39,851 nt of DNA from Emcibacter sp. (GTDB lineage Bacteria > Pseudomonadota > Alphaproteobacteria > Sphingomonadales > Emcibacteraceae), in contig JALUWZ010000141.1 of assembly GCA_027019205.1 (NCBI GenBank), forward strand, positions 1-39,851, given 5' to 3'. This document shows, piece after piece, positions 22,783 to 30,834 of the stretch (positions are counted from its first letter, which is position 1; every line of letters starts with the position of its first letter). The notes beneath the pieces are model-generated. The model ran no database searches and was not told the DNA's origin. It saw only the letters and a list, made by a program, of their open reading frames with translations. Both the position numbers and the translations under genes were made by a program.

Positions 22783-23574
22783 CTAGAAAGGAAACAGGAT
22801 GTCGAATAGTTGCGAGCCATAACGGGCCTGCTGGACATCGGTGAGCTGGCCCCGGCCCCCATAGGAAATTCGGGCTTCGGCAATCTGGGTATGGTCTATG
22901 GTATTGGTCGAACTTATATCCTCCGGCCTGATAACGCCCATAACCGTCAGTTCCCTTACTTCAAAATTTACCCGGACTTCCTGACGTCCCTGTATGACCA
23001 TATTGCCATTGGGCAGTATCTGGGTTACCACGGCGGCAAGTGTCAGGTTAATTGATTCCTTGCGGTCAACCTTGCCACTGCCGACATTGGATGTTGTGCT
23101 GCCCATATCCACCAGCGATGTCGGGTCAACACTGTTGGGCAGAATTTTGCCAAGTTGACTTTCAAGGCCGAGAAATTTGGTGCTGTTGGCCTTATCAGAA
23201 TTGGCGCGGGTCCGGGTTGTTTTGTTATCAATACTAGCATCATCATTAACGACAACATTGACGGTCAGAATATCACCGACTTTGCTGGCGCGCTGATCCC
23301 GGAAGAAATTCTTTGACCCGATCCGCCAGAGAGAATTTCCCGGATGAACCTTGTTAATATTCTGTCGGGGCGCCACCTGAATGCTTCTGTCTGATGGTCT
23401 GTTCTGCTGGGGGACAACACGTTCAGGTTTGATTGGTGCCAGATCAGGGGTCGCGCCGATATTGCTGATCCGGTTAAGGGCACTGCAGCCCGGCAGCAGA
23501 AGAATCAGGGCAAGCACCAGCCAAAATGTTGTTTTTATCCCCGGGGTGCGGAAGATGAAGGATGAATGACTCAT
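22783..23574 (-). CDS. flgH: FlgH, flagellar L-ring lipoprotein
   Basis: The protein has 263 residues. The signal sequence ends in the lipobox LLPGC with the lipidated Cys at residue 30. Conserved segments are NSLWRIGSKNFFRDQRASKVGDILTV (in part), SQLGKILPN, ITQIL-type strands, NGNMVIQGRQEVRVN and a C-terminal ARISYGGRGQL followed by WFDI-like LFDILFPF. It forms the outer-membrane ring of the basal body. It is the last gene of the flgF-flgG-flgA-flgH unit, 28 bp after flgA, and ends at a shared terminator. Confidence 0.96.
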   Translation of the reverse strand: MSHSSFIFRTPGIKTTFWLVLALILLLPGCSALNRISNIGATPDLAPIKPERVVPQQNRPSDRSIQVAPRQNINKVHPGNSLWRIGSKNFFRDQRASKVGDILTVNVVVNDDASIDNKTTRTRANSDKANSTKFLGLESQLGKILPNSVDPTSLVDMGSTTSNVGSGKVDRKESINLTLAAVVTQILPNGNMVIQGRQEVRVNFEVRELTVMGVIRPEDISSTNTIDHTQIAEARISYGGRGQLTDVQQARYGSQLFDILFPF

Positions 23575-23602
23575 TTTAATAATCCTTGATTGTTAACGGA
23601 CC

Positions 23603-24601
23603 CTAATTCAGTTGGGCCAGGTTATTGCGGGCCAGATTACTGCGTACCAGATTACTGCGGGCTGTCAGGACCTGCACCCGTCCCGGGCCGATCACCATGG
23701 CGTCAATATTTTTATGCGACTTGCTGTTGATCACCCGAATAATATCACCCTGTCCGCCATTCTCTGCCGCCTTGCCAAGTGCCGTAAGACTAATTTTCCC
23801 CGACCTGTAGATGATGCTGACCATCTTGCCCCGGCTGACAATTACGGGCCGTTTCAGGTCGCTGAGTTTAAGCGGGGTTTTGTCATTCAACTGGCGCCGG
23901 GGGGTAAGACCGACAACCTGATCCTTGCGGCGGATAATATTGCGGCCAATATGCAGGTTTGGCATGGCCACCCATGTAATATCCTTTTCGGTAATTTCCT
24001 GCCCGGGCAGAATAGATTTATTCAGGGCCGGAACGTAGCTTATGGCCTGGGTGCGGCCCCGGACAATCGCGGTGGTGTGGCTGCCATTGCCGGCGGGGAG
24101 AGAGATCAGGGCGGAGAATTTTCTGCTTTTCTGATCGAAAGAGAGGTCTTCAAGGGTGATGTCGTCGATGCTGCTGTCCTCCGGCAGATAAAGTCTGGCA
24201 TTGCGACTGGTAAAATAAAATTTTGTTTGCCGGTCTGTCAGTTTGCGGGCTGACAATTCCCGCCCGATCAGGGACTTCAGATCCTTGTGCCGGATGCTTT
24301 TGCCTTTTCGGGTGACGATAATCCGGCGCACGGCGCGACTATTCTGCCAATAAATATTATGCTGCCGGGTGAGGGTGACCAGATAGCGGGTCGGGATGGA
24401 TATTTTCTCTCCGGGCGCGGGGGAATCCATCACCCGGATATCCCGGCCCTCCTCCAGATTTTCCAGCACATCGCCCAGTGTTATCACCGCACCGGTGACA
24501 GTGGCGGTGGCCTTTACCTCTGCGAGGGCAAAGGATAACTGCGGGGTTGTGGTCCAGGACAGGATCAGCAACAGACTGCCTAATATTATGCGGTTCATCA
24601 T
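23603..24601 (-). CDS. flgA: FlgA, P-ring assembly chaperone
   Basis: The protein has 332 residues with a signal peptide (RIILGSLLLILSWTTTPQLSFA). The C-terminal SAF-like and FlgA domain shows LNKSILPGQEITEKDITWV, QVVGLTPRRQLNDKTPLKLSDL and GKISLTALGKAAENGGQGD, followed by VINSKSHKNIDAMVIGPGRV. All are typical of FlgA, the periplasmic chaperone for FlgI. It lies 6 bp downstream of flgG. The last 20 residues are an unusual tail of repeated R[SN]NL units encoded by 15-bp repeats. The first two codons are both ATG. Confidence 0.93.
   Translation of the reverse strand: MMNRIILGSLLLILSWTTTPQLSFALAEVKATATVTGAVITLGDVLENLEEGRDIRVMDSPAPGEKISIPTRYLVTLTRQHNIYWQNSRAVRRIIVTRKGKSIRHKDLKSLIGRELSARKLTDRQTKFYFTSRNARLYLPEDSSIDDITLEDLSFDQKSRKFSALISLPAGNGSHTTAIVRGRTQAISYVPALNKSILPGQEITEKDITWVAMPNLHIGRNIIRRKDQVVGLTPRRQLNDKTPLKLSDLKRPVIVSRGKMVSIIYRSGKISLTALGKAAENGGQGDIIRVINSKSHKNIDAMVIGPGRVQVLTARSNLVRSNLARNNLAQLN
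23616..23660. repeat. Three 15-bp tandem repeats encoding the FlgA tail
   Basis: Three imperfect units of the type GCCAGATTACTGCGG code, on the minus strand, for RSNLV, RSNLA and RNNLA just before the flgA stop codon. Confidence 0.85.
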
Positions 24602-24607
24602 ATTATT

Positions 24608-25393
24608 CTATCTCAGATTAGAGGTCACGCTCATCATTTGATCGGCGGTTGTGATCACCTTGCTGTTCATCTCATAGGCCCTTTGTGCCGTGATCAGGGC
24701 CGTAATTTCCGAAACCGAGTTTACATTGGAATTTTCCAGAAATTTCTGCTGTATCACCCCGAAACCCGGCGTATCGGCAACCCCGACATTGGCGGTGCCG
24801 GAGGCAGGGGTTTCAAGAAACTGGTTATCGCCAATCGCCTCAAGACCGGCGGGATTGGGGAAGGTAACCAGTTCAAGCTGCCCGATATTACTCGGGGTGA
24901 TCTGTCCCTGCAGCTTGACCAGTATCTCGCCGTTGGGATTGATGGTAATATCGGTTGCCCCCTGGGGGACCGTCAGGCCGGGCGAGACGGTGTATCCTTC
25001 GATCGTGACGATCTGACCGGTCGGGCCGAGCTGGAATGATCCCGAGCGGGTATAGGCGTCATCGCCGTTGGGCAGAGTGATGCGGAAATAACCATTGCCA
25101 TTGACCGCAAGATCAAGCGGGTTTCCCGTCCCCACAACACTGCCCTGTTGGGTAATCCGGTAAACGCCACCGGTTTTCACCCCGACGCCGACCTGAATGC
25201 CGGTGGGGGTAATGGTTCCGGTATCAGAGGAATTGGCCCCGACCCGTTCAATATTCTGATAGAGCAGGTCCTGAAATTCTGCCCTTTGCCGTTTAAATCC
25301 TGTGGTATTCATATTGGCGATATTATTGGAAATAACTTCCACGTTAAGCTGTTGGGCGATCATGCCGGTTGCGGCTATACTAAGTGCTTTCAT
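24608..25393 (-). CDS. flgG: FlgG, distal rod protein
   Basis: The protein has 261 residues, the standard FlgG length. The N-terminal rod signature is ALSIAATGMIAQQLNVEVIS followed by NNIANMNTTGFKR. The central VGVGVKTGGVYRITQQGSV and GNPLDLAVNGNGYFRI are diagnostic of FlgG. The C-terminal helix NVNSVSEITALITAQRAYEM ends the protein as in all rod and hook proteins. It is exported by the flagellar type III system without a cleaved signal. It lies 24 bp after flgF and 6 bp before flgA. Confidence 0.97.
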   Translation of the reverse strand: MKALSIAATGMIAQQLNVEVISNNIANMNTTGFKRQRAEFQDLLYQNIERVGANSSDTGTITPTGIQVGVGVKTGGVYRITQQGSVVGTGNPLDLAVNGNGYFRITLPNGDDAYTRSGSFQLGPTGQIVTIEGYTVSPGLTVPQGATDITINPNGEILVKLQGQITPSNIGQLELVTFPNPAGLEAIGDNQFLETPASGTANVGVADTPGFGVIQQKFLENSNVNSVSEITALITAQRAYEMNSKVITTADQMMSVTSNLR

Positions 25394-25417
25394 AATGCGT
25401 ATCCTGTGTCTTTGGTT

Positions 25418-26158
25418 CTATCCAACCTTGCCTAGCAGGTTGATAGCCCGGCTTCTGGCCCGCTGGAGATTGTCAATAAGCTTTGCGGTTTCAATATAGG
25501 ACCGGCTGACTTCAATCATGCGGGTAAGTTCGATAATCGGCTGGACATTTGATCCTTCGATCATGCCCTGAATAATATGATAATTGGTTGCCGGCAGGGG
25601 GGGAGCGTCTGAATTAAACATATTTTCGCCTATTTTTTTCAAACTGGATTCATTGGTAAATCTTACCACATTCAATTTGGCGATCTGTCCGGTTTTCGGG
25701 GATGATATGGTGCCATCTTCCGCTATTTTAATATTGGTTATCCTCGGCGGTATTTTTATGGATTTGCCTGATTGATCCATAATTTCCTGACCTGTGGAGG
25801 TGATCAATGTATAATCAGGAGACAGGGCCAGATGGCCATTCCGGGTATAGGCCAGATCGCCATTTCCCCGCTTGACCTGAAACATCCCGTCGCCATTCAG
25901 GGCGATGTCAAAAAGATTGCCGGTGGTTTCAAGATGGCCATCCTTCATGTTCCGCGCCACGCCCAAATCCTGAACGTAGGAAATATTCCTGACTGACTTT
26001 GGCAGGCTGCCGTTGACCTCCTTGACATACTGGCTGAACATGACATTTTCCCGCTTGAAGGCGGTGGTGCTCATGTTGGCAATATTATTGGCGATTATAC
26101 TCATCTGGCGCCGTCGGGCGACCTGATGCGAAAGCGCAATTGTTAATGTTGTGTCCAT
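25418..26158 (-). CDS. flgF: FlgF, proximal rod protein
   Basis: The protein has 246 residues. The start at 26158 is supported by AAAGGA 7 bases upstream and by alignment of MDTTLTIALSHQVARRRQMS with other FlgF; an in-frame start at 26206 falls inside the promoter. The rod motif IIANNIANMSTTAFKREN and the C-terminal SNVQPIIELTRMIEVSRSY are conserved. LFDIALNGDGMFQV marks the middle domain. It heads the flgF-flgG-flgA-flgH unit, driven by the sigma-54 element at 26217-26202. Confidence 0.95.
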   Translation of the reverse strand: MDTTLTIALSHQVARRRQMSIIANNIANMSTTAFKRENVMFSQYVKEVNGSLPKSVRNISYVQDLGVARNMKDGHLETTGNLFDIALNGDGMFQVKRGNGDLAYTRNGHLALSPDYTLITSTGQEIMDQSGKSIKIPPRITNIKIAEDGTISSPKTGQIAKLNVVRFTNESSLKKIGENMFNSDAPPLPATNYHIIQGMIEGSNVQPIIELTRMIEVSRSYIETAKLIDNLQRARSRAINLLGKVG

Positions 26159-26201
26159 CTTGGGTCCTTTCTGGCCGTTCGATTTTTCCCGATTCCATCT
26201 A

Positions 26202-26217
26202 TGCATATCCTGTGCCA
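26202..26217 (-). promoter_or_regulatory. Sigma-54 promoter of flgFGAH unit
   Basis: The minus strand reads TGGCACA-GGAT-ATGCA: two mismatches to TGGCACG-N4-TTGCA, with GG and GC intact and correctly spaced. The predicted start is near 26191, about 32 bases before the flgF ATG. Confidence 0.75.
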
Positions 26218-26269
26218 GTAATAAAACTGAGCAAAAACAATATGTTATGATATTGTCATGGCAGAATCT

Positions 26270-26294
26270 CCGGGAAAGGGCAGAGTTTGCCCGG
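26270..26294. promoter_or_regulatory. Candidate enhancer palindrome upstream of flgF
   Basis: On the minus strand 26294-26278 reads CCGGGCAA-N3-CTGCCC, with GGGCA and TGCCC as 5-bp arms. It matches the motif before flgI and the flagellin. It is 61 bp upstream of the flgF -24/-12 element. Confidence 0.55.
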
Positions 26295-26495
26295 TAAAAT
26301 CTTCCGCTGATATTGCCTGCTACCCTCTTTCATTTCACCGGATCGCCTGCTATAGTGTATTTTATTAACCATAATGGATGGGGAACAGGGTTCTTCCTAA
26401 CGAGTTGTTAATAATAAAGATTTACATTTTGTTCATGGAACGGCATTTTTGAGTCCCCGTATGACAGCAGACTGTGACCGGGGCGGGTTGGTATA

Positions 26496-27038
26496 ATGAG
26501 TGATGAAAATAATTCCGAAGCAGATGAAGATGATCTGGCAGAGGGTCTTGAACAGAAGAAAACCAGTGGCAAGAAGATAATTATCATTGCCGTGGTTGCG
26601 GTATTCATTCTGGCTCTGGGGGGCGGGGCGGCGTATTTCTTCCTGTCCGGCGGCGAGGATGAGCAAACGGCGGATGCGGAACATGGCACCCAGGAAGGGG
26701 AAGGGGAGGCCGGCGAGGAGAAAGCCGGAGAGCCGCTGTTTCTAGAACTGGCGCCGATGCTGGTGAATATTGACACGGCGGGGGGAAAGCCCAAATATCT
26801 CAAACTGACAGTTGCCCTTGAGGTGGATAAACAATCCTCTCTGGAAGAACTGAATAAGAAAATGCCCCTTATTATTGATCAGTTTCAAACCTATCTGCGC
26901 GAACTTCGGGTTGAAGATCTGAATGGATCGGCGGGAATGTTCCGGCTCAAGGAGGAATTGCTGATCAAAGTAAATGACGCCGTTTACCCGACCCGGGTGA
27001 ATGATGTTTTGTTTAAGGAAATGCTGGTTAACGGATAA
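26496..27038 (+). CDS. fliL: FliL, flagellar basal-body/stator-associated membrane protein
   Basis: The protein has 180 residues. An acidic, Lys-containing cytoplasmic N-terminus precedes one membrane helix (KIIIIAVVAVFILALGGGAA, about 27-50). An acidic linker and a periplasmic domain follow, with FLELAPMLVNI, KYLKLTVALEVD and a C-terminal VYPTRVNDVLFKEMLVNG. FliL surrounds the stator and supports torque. It heads the motor operon and is followed after 8 bp by fliM, as in Caulobacter. Confidence 0.95.
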   Translation: MSDENNSEADEDDLAEGLEQKKTSGKKIIIIAVVAVFILALGGGAAYFFLSGGEDEQTADAEHGTQEGEGEAGEEKAGEPLFLELAPMLVNIDTAGGKPKYLKLTVALEVDKQSSLEELNKKMPLIIDQFQTYLRELRVEDLNGSAGMFRLKEELLIKVNDAVYPTRVNDVLFKEMLVNG

Positions 27039-27046
27039 TCCGGATT

Positions 27047-28150
27047 ATGTCTGACGAAGAAGAAATTGATGATGACGCCGTTGCCGCCGAATGGGCAGCC
27101 ATGGCCGCTGAAGGCGGCGATGACGGGCAGGATGACGCCCTGATTGAGGGTGACGATGACATGGCGGCGGCCATGGGCGGCACTGACCGGGTGCTGGACC
27201 AGACGGAAATTGACAGCCTTCTGGGCTTTGACGGCGAAGACGAGGATACCGGGTCAAAATCCGGCATTCAGGCCCTGATCAGCAGTGGACTGGTGGCTTA
27301 CGAACGCCTGCCGATGCTCGATATTATTTTCGACCGTTATGTTCGGATGATGTCAACCTCTCTCAGAAATTTTACCTCGGATAATTTTGAAGTCTCGATT
27401 GATAATATGACCTCAATCAGATTCGGTGATTATCTCAATTCGATCCCGTTACCGGCAATGCTCGCGGTTTTTTACGTCAAGGAATGGGATAATTACGGCC
27501 TGATCACCATTGACAGTAACCTGATTTATTCAGTGGTTGACGCCCTGCTTGGCGGGCGGCGCGGCACGGCGCCGATGCGGATTGAGGGGCGGCCCTATAC
27601 CACAATCGAGCATACACTGGTTGAGGAAATGCTGACGGTGATGCTCAAAGACCTTTGCGAGGCGTTCGAGCCGTTAAGCCCGGTAGAATTCAAACTGGAC
27701 CGGCTGGAGACCAACCCGCGCTTTGCCAGCATCGCCCAGCCGACAAATGCCGCTCTGTTGATCCGGATGCGGGCCGATATGGAGGACCGTGGCGGGCGGA
27801 TGGAACTGGTGCTGCCTTATGCCACCATCGAACCAATTCGCGAATTGCTGCTTCAGCGTTTTATGGGGGAAAAATTTGGCCGCGATTCCATCTGGGAAGG
27901 TCATCTGGTGAAAGAGCTGTATAATACCGAAGTGCCGCTGGAAGTCATCCTGGATGAACATAACATGACGCTCGGGGAAGTATTGGGGCTGGAGGTCGGG
28001 CAGACAATGATGCTGGATACCCAGGCGGAAAGCGAGGTGGAGGTGCGTTGTTCAGGCATCCCCATGATGACAGGCCGGGTCGGCAAGCTCGGGCGGCATG
28101 TGGCGGTCAGGATCGAGAAAGTCCTGGACAAGAAGAAGGGGGCGCTCTGA
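27047..28150 (+). CDS. fliM: FliM, C-ring switch protein with acidic N-terminal extension
   Basis: The protein has 367 residues. The CheY-binding motif LDQTEIDSLLGF lies at residues 50-61 rather than at the extreme N-terminus. It is preceded by a very acidic stretch with AAEWAAMAAEG. The middle domain contains LPMLDIIFDRYVRM, GDYLNSIPLPAMLAVF and DALLGGRRG. The C-terminal SpoA (FliN-like) domain contains PLEVILDEHNMTLGEVLGL. It transmits CheY-P binding to rotor switching. It is followed 1 bp later by the small membrane gene at 28152. Confidence 0.96.
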   Translation: MSDEEEIDDDAVAAEWAAMAAEGGDDGQDDALIEGDDDMAAAMGGTDRVLDQTEIDSLLGFDGEDEDTGSKSGIQALISSGLVAYERLPMLDIIFDRYVRMMSTSLRNFTSDNFEVSIDNMTSIRFGDYLNSIPLPAMLAVFYVKEWDNYGLITIDSNLIYSVVDALLGGRRGTAPMRIEGRPYTTIEHTLVEEMLTVMLKDLCEAFEPLSPVEFKLDRLETNPRFASIAQPTNAALLIRMRADMEDRGGRMELVLPYATIEPIRELLLQRFMGEKFGRDSIWEGHLVKELYNTEVPLEVILDEHNMTLGEVLGLEVGQTMMLDTQAESEVEVRCSGIPMMTGRVGKLGRHVAVRIEKVLDKKKGAL

Positions 28151-28151
28151 G

Positions 28152-28556
28152 ATGACGCTGGCTCTGGATATTGTCATTATCATTCTGGTCGCTGTGATGA
28201 TCATCTATTCTGTGATGCTGAATATCAAGCTCAAGGCCTTCCGCAACAGCCACAGTGAAATGGCGGGCCTGATTGACCGGTTGAATGCCGCCATTATCAC
28301 GGCGCAGTCATCGGTGGAAAGCCTGAAGAAGACCGCCCTTTCAGAGGAATCCCGGCTCGAAAGCCTGATTGCCAAATCGCGGATGCTGGCGGATGAGCTG
28401 GAAATTATTACCGAAAGCGGCTCCAGTCTGGCTGACCGGATTGAGCGCGGCCTTGTGCCGCAACGGGCCGCTGAAACAGATGAAGACCCTGCGGAGGAAG
28501 AGCTGTCCGCCGAAGAAGATAGTGAAATGCTGGAAACTCTGAAAAAGGTTAGGTAA
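28152..28556 (+). CDS. Small membrane-anchored coiled-coil protein of the motor operon (DUF6468-like)
   Basis: The protein has 134 residues from ATG 28152, 1 bp after the fliM stop; a longer frame starting inside fliM at 28098 lacks support. Residues 3-24 (LALDIVIIILVAVMIIYSVM) form one membrane helix. About 75 residues of predicted coiled coil (SSVESLKKTALSEESRLESL and following) and an acidic C-terminus come next. I recall DUF6468 proteins at this place between fliM and motE in other alphaproteobacteria, but cannot confirm membership here. The function is unknown. A stator- or C-ring-associated membrane protein is a reasonable guess. Confidence 0.75.
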   Translation: MTLALDIVIIILVAVMIIYSVMLNIKLKAFRNSHSEMAGLIDRLNAAIITAQSSVESLKKTALSEESRLESLIAKSRMLADELEIITESGSSLADRIERGLVPQRAAETDEDPAEEELSAEEDSEMLETLKKVR

Positions 28557-28560
28557 GACC

Positions 28561-29187
28561 ATGACAAAGAAAATTCGTTTACTGCCCCTGACCATCATCA
28601 TTATGTCAATGATTCTCGGGGTCAGGATTGTCGATTTTTCCGTTGGGGTGGAAGAGGCTTTTGCCCGGAACAGCGCCCCGGAGACGGAGAGCAAAGCCGA
28701 AAAACCGCAGGAGGGTGACAAGGAAGCCGCCCCCGCCGGTGAAGAGGCTCCCCGGCAATTAAGCAGCGCGCCGACCCGCAAGGAAATTGAATATTTGCAG
28801 AAACTTTCAGAGCGCCGCGAGGAACTCGACCGGCGTGCAAGGGAACTTGATGACCGGGAAACTTTGCTCAGGGCGGTGGAACTGCGTATCACGGAACGGA
28901 CCAACTCCCTGAAAAAAATTGAACAAACCATTAATGCCGCCCTGAAAAAGCATGAAGCAATTGAAAAGGCCCAGCTCGACAGTCTGGTTAAAATCTATTC
29001 GGCAATGAAACCCAAGGATGCCGCCAAGATTTTCAATGATCTTGATGATGATGTATTGATCTCGATTGTTGAAAATATGAAGGAAAAAAAGATGGGGGCC
29101 ATTCTGGCTAAAATGAATCTCGACAAGGCCAAGAAACTGACGGTCAGTCTCGCCACCAGAATGAAATTACCAAAAATAGAGGGCTGA
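28561..29187 (+). CDS. motE: MotE-like protein with MgtE-N-like domain
   Basis: The protein has 208 residues. An N-terminal hydrophobic helix (LPLTIIIMSMILGVRIVDFS) serves as signal or anchor. A Pro/Glu/Ala-rich linker is followed by a long coiled coil (EYLQKLSERREELDRRAREL, about 78-140) and a C-terminal MgtE-N-like domain (IYSAMKPKDAAKIFNDLDDD and VENMKEKKMGAILAKM). In Sinorhizobium MotE is a periplasmic chaperone for the motility protein MotC. No MotC homologue is recognisable here, but a large secreted protein is encoded at 31567. It is separated from the preceding gene by 4 bp. Confidence 0.8.
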   Translation: MTKKIRLLPLTIIIMSMILGVRIVDFSVGVEEAFARNSAPETESKAEKPQEGDKEAAPAGEEAPRQLSSAPTRKEIEYLQKLSERREELDRRARELDDRETLLRAVELRITERTNSLKKIEQTINAALKKHEAIEKAQLDSLVKIYSAMKPKDAAKIFNDLDDDVLISIVENMKEKKMGAILAKMNLDKAKKLTVSLATRMKLPKIEG

Positions 29188-29230
29188 CACGCTGCCGTCT
29201 CCGCAAGATATTTCCCGCCGGGGTCATATT

Positions 29231-29251
29231 TCCTGCCGGGGGCTGGCAGGA
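29231..29251 (+). terminator. Hairpin between motE and cheZ
   Basis: TCCTGCC and GGCAGGA (7 bp, GC-rich) enclose 7 bases and are followed by TTT only. It is probably a weak terminator or attenuator after motE. The left arm lies in the second copy of a 16-bp direct repeat (29208-29223 and 29226-29241, one mismatch). Confidence 0.5.
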
Positions 29252-29328
29252 TTTACCAGCTATTAACTCTATGAAGCTATACTGCTTTTCAAAAGATACG
29301 GGCTATGTAAAAATAATGTGAGGCAAAG

Positions 29329-29964
29329 ATGCATTTAAACAAGGTTTCACTGGAAGACAGAATAGAAAATATTCGCCAGAAGATGGGTAACACGCTGGAA
29401 GTTTCAGAAGTATGTACCGTCATTGGTGAGGTCATGGGCACATTCGAGGGTGATTTTGATCTGCAGGAGGTCCATTTTCAGGAAGAACTGCGTGATCTGT
29501 TAAAACATATCGAACAGACCAAGGCCGACCTTGTGGATATTCAGCCAAAACATCTGAGTGAAAACAAGATACCCGAGGCCAGCGACCAACTGGATCATGT
29601 GGTGCTTGCAACAGAAGAGGCTGCCTCCAAAATCATGGATTCTGCCGAGGAAATATCGGAACTGGCCGCGACCGTGGGGGGGGAGACCGGCGAGAGGCTT
29701 ATGGTCATTTCAACCCATATTTTCGAGGCGTCAAGTTTTCAGGATATTACCGGACAGCGGGTGACCAAGGTGGTCAATACCCTGAAATATCTCGAAGAAA
29801 AGCTGGCAAATCTTGCCAGAGCCATAGGGGATACAGATTCCCACATCAAGGCCGAAGAGGACCATGCCCCTGATGAGGATGCGTCCCTGCTTGCAGGCCC
29901 GCAATGTCAGGTAACGGCGAATGATCAGGATGCCATAGACGCTTTATTTGACAGCTTTGATTGA
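29329..29964 (+). CDS. cheZ: CheZ-type CheY-P phosphatase
   Basis: The protein has 211 residues. The long helical body contains ATEEAASKIMDSAEEISEL and IFEASSFQDITGQRVTKVV. The latter holds the catalytic Asp and Gln (D-x3-Q) of the CheZ active site. The C-terminal NDQDAIDALFDSFD resembles the CheY-binding peptide of CheZ. It removes phosphate from CheY to end a switching signal. GTGAGG precedes the ATG. The gene lies between motE and two motB-like genes, so it is part of a motor operon, not a chemotaxis operon. Confidence 0.9.
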   Translation: MHLNKVSLEDRIENIRQKMGNTLEVSEVCTVIGEVMGTFEGDFDLQEVHFQEELRDLLKHIEQTKADLVDIQPKHLSENKIPEASDQLDHVVLATEEAASKIMDSAEEISELAATVGGETGERLMVISTHIFEASSFQDITGQRVTKVVNTLKYLEEKLANLARAIGDTDSHIKAEEDHAPDEDASLLAGPQCQVTANDQDAIDALFDSFD

Positions 29965-30039
29965 TTGTCCCGTAACTTTTATATAGGCTCGGGAGATTAT
30001 GGTTAATATCGGCAGAAACCCGGGAAAACGTCTGAGAAG

Positions 30040-30834
30040 ATGAGCAATATTTTTGACAGTACAGGATTATCCGATCCTGCGGATTCCGGGAAATCCTCCA
30101 ACAGCAATGACACGACCGGTCTTTTTGTCTCGCTCTATCTGATTGTGCTGGCGTTTTTTGTCGTGATGAATTCAATTTCAAATCAGGATCAGAACAAGGT
30201 CAATGCCGCCACGGAAAGTGTGACCCGGGCGTTCAAAAACCCTTATGAGCCGGAGGCCGATTTTGTTGATGTTTCGGCAAATGATGATGCCATAACACCC
30301 AATGATGAATTTTATGAACAGATTCGCGGTGTTTTTGCCTCGCTGGTCGGCTTTGAGGGCAAATTTCCAACCAGGGGCGGCAATATTCTGAAAGTCACCG
30401 TGAACTCTGCCGACCTGTTCGAGGACGGGACCAGTGTCTTTCGGCCTGACCAGCAGAAGTTTCTGGATCAACTGGCCAGTTTTCTGGCCGACGCTGACGC
30501 GCAGGAAAAACGGGAAATCAATATTGTTATCTCGTCCGGAAAAACATTGCCCAAAGGTCCTGAATACTGGAAAAATCTCAGTATTCTCCGGGCGGGAGCC
30601 TTTGTGAAGCTCCTCAGGAAAAGCGGGGTCGCCGGAAACCAGCTGTCCATCGGGATTGCCGCGCGGCAGGAAGACCGCCTGACCCTGACCTTCTATACCC
30701 GTGAACTTTCGGAGTCCATTCAAAGTCTGAAGGGGCATGATACCAGAAAATTGCCGGCAAATTCAGGACAGGAAATAAAAATACCCGATAATATTCAGCA
30801 GGCCCCGGAAAATCATGACAGGGGAAGCTTATGA
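30040..30834 (+). CDS. MotB-like protein lacking the proton-carrying Asp
   Basis: The protein has 264 residues. One membrane helix (residues 27-46, GLFVSLYLIVLAFFVVMNSI) aligns with the MotB helix of the next gene. S31 (F-V-S-L) stands where MotB has the essential proton-binding Asp (F-A-D-L). The periplasmic part (about 110-230) resembles an OmpA/MotB domain, with DGTSVFRPDQQKFLDQLASF and WKNLSILRAGAFVKLLR, but lacks the usual GHTD. It overlaps the true motB by 4 bp (ATGA). It is probably a non-conducting stator partner or scaffold. An independent TolR/OmpA-like function remains possible. Confidence 0.75.
   Translation: MSNIFDSTGLSDPADSGKSSNSNDTTGLFVSLYLIVLAFFVVMNSISNQDQNKVNAATESVTRAFKNPYEPEADFVDVSANDDAITPNDEFYEQIRGVFASLVGFEGKFPTRGGNILKVTVNSADLFEDGTSVFRPDQQKFLDQLASFLADADAQEKREINIVISSGKTLPKGPEYWKNLSILRAGAFVKLLRKSGVAGNQLSIGIAARQEDRLTLTFYTRELSESIQSLKGHDTRKLPANSGQEIKIPDNIQQAPENHDRGSL

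Larger units (their letters stand above)
26159..26495. other. 337-bp divergent spacer between flgF and fliL
   Basis: It holds the flgF sigma-54 promoter and its upstream palindrome (listed separately). The half nearest fliL is AT-rich with TTAAC/GTTAA half-sites at 26365-26369 and 26414-26418, but none has a complete CtrA spacing. I see no clear promoter for fliL and no small gene. Confidence 0.6.

Noticed and set aside
26253..26275. TGGCAGA-N4-CCGGG as a sigma-54 promoter for fliL
   Set aside because: The -12 GC is absent. No good promoter for fliL was found.
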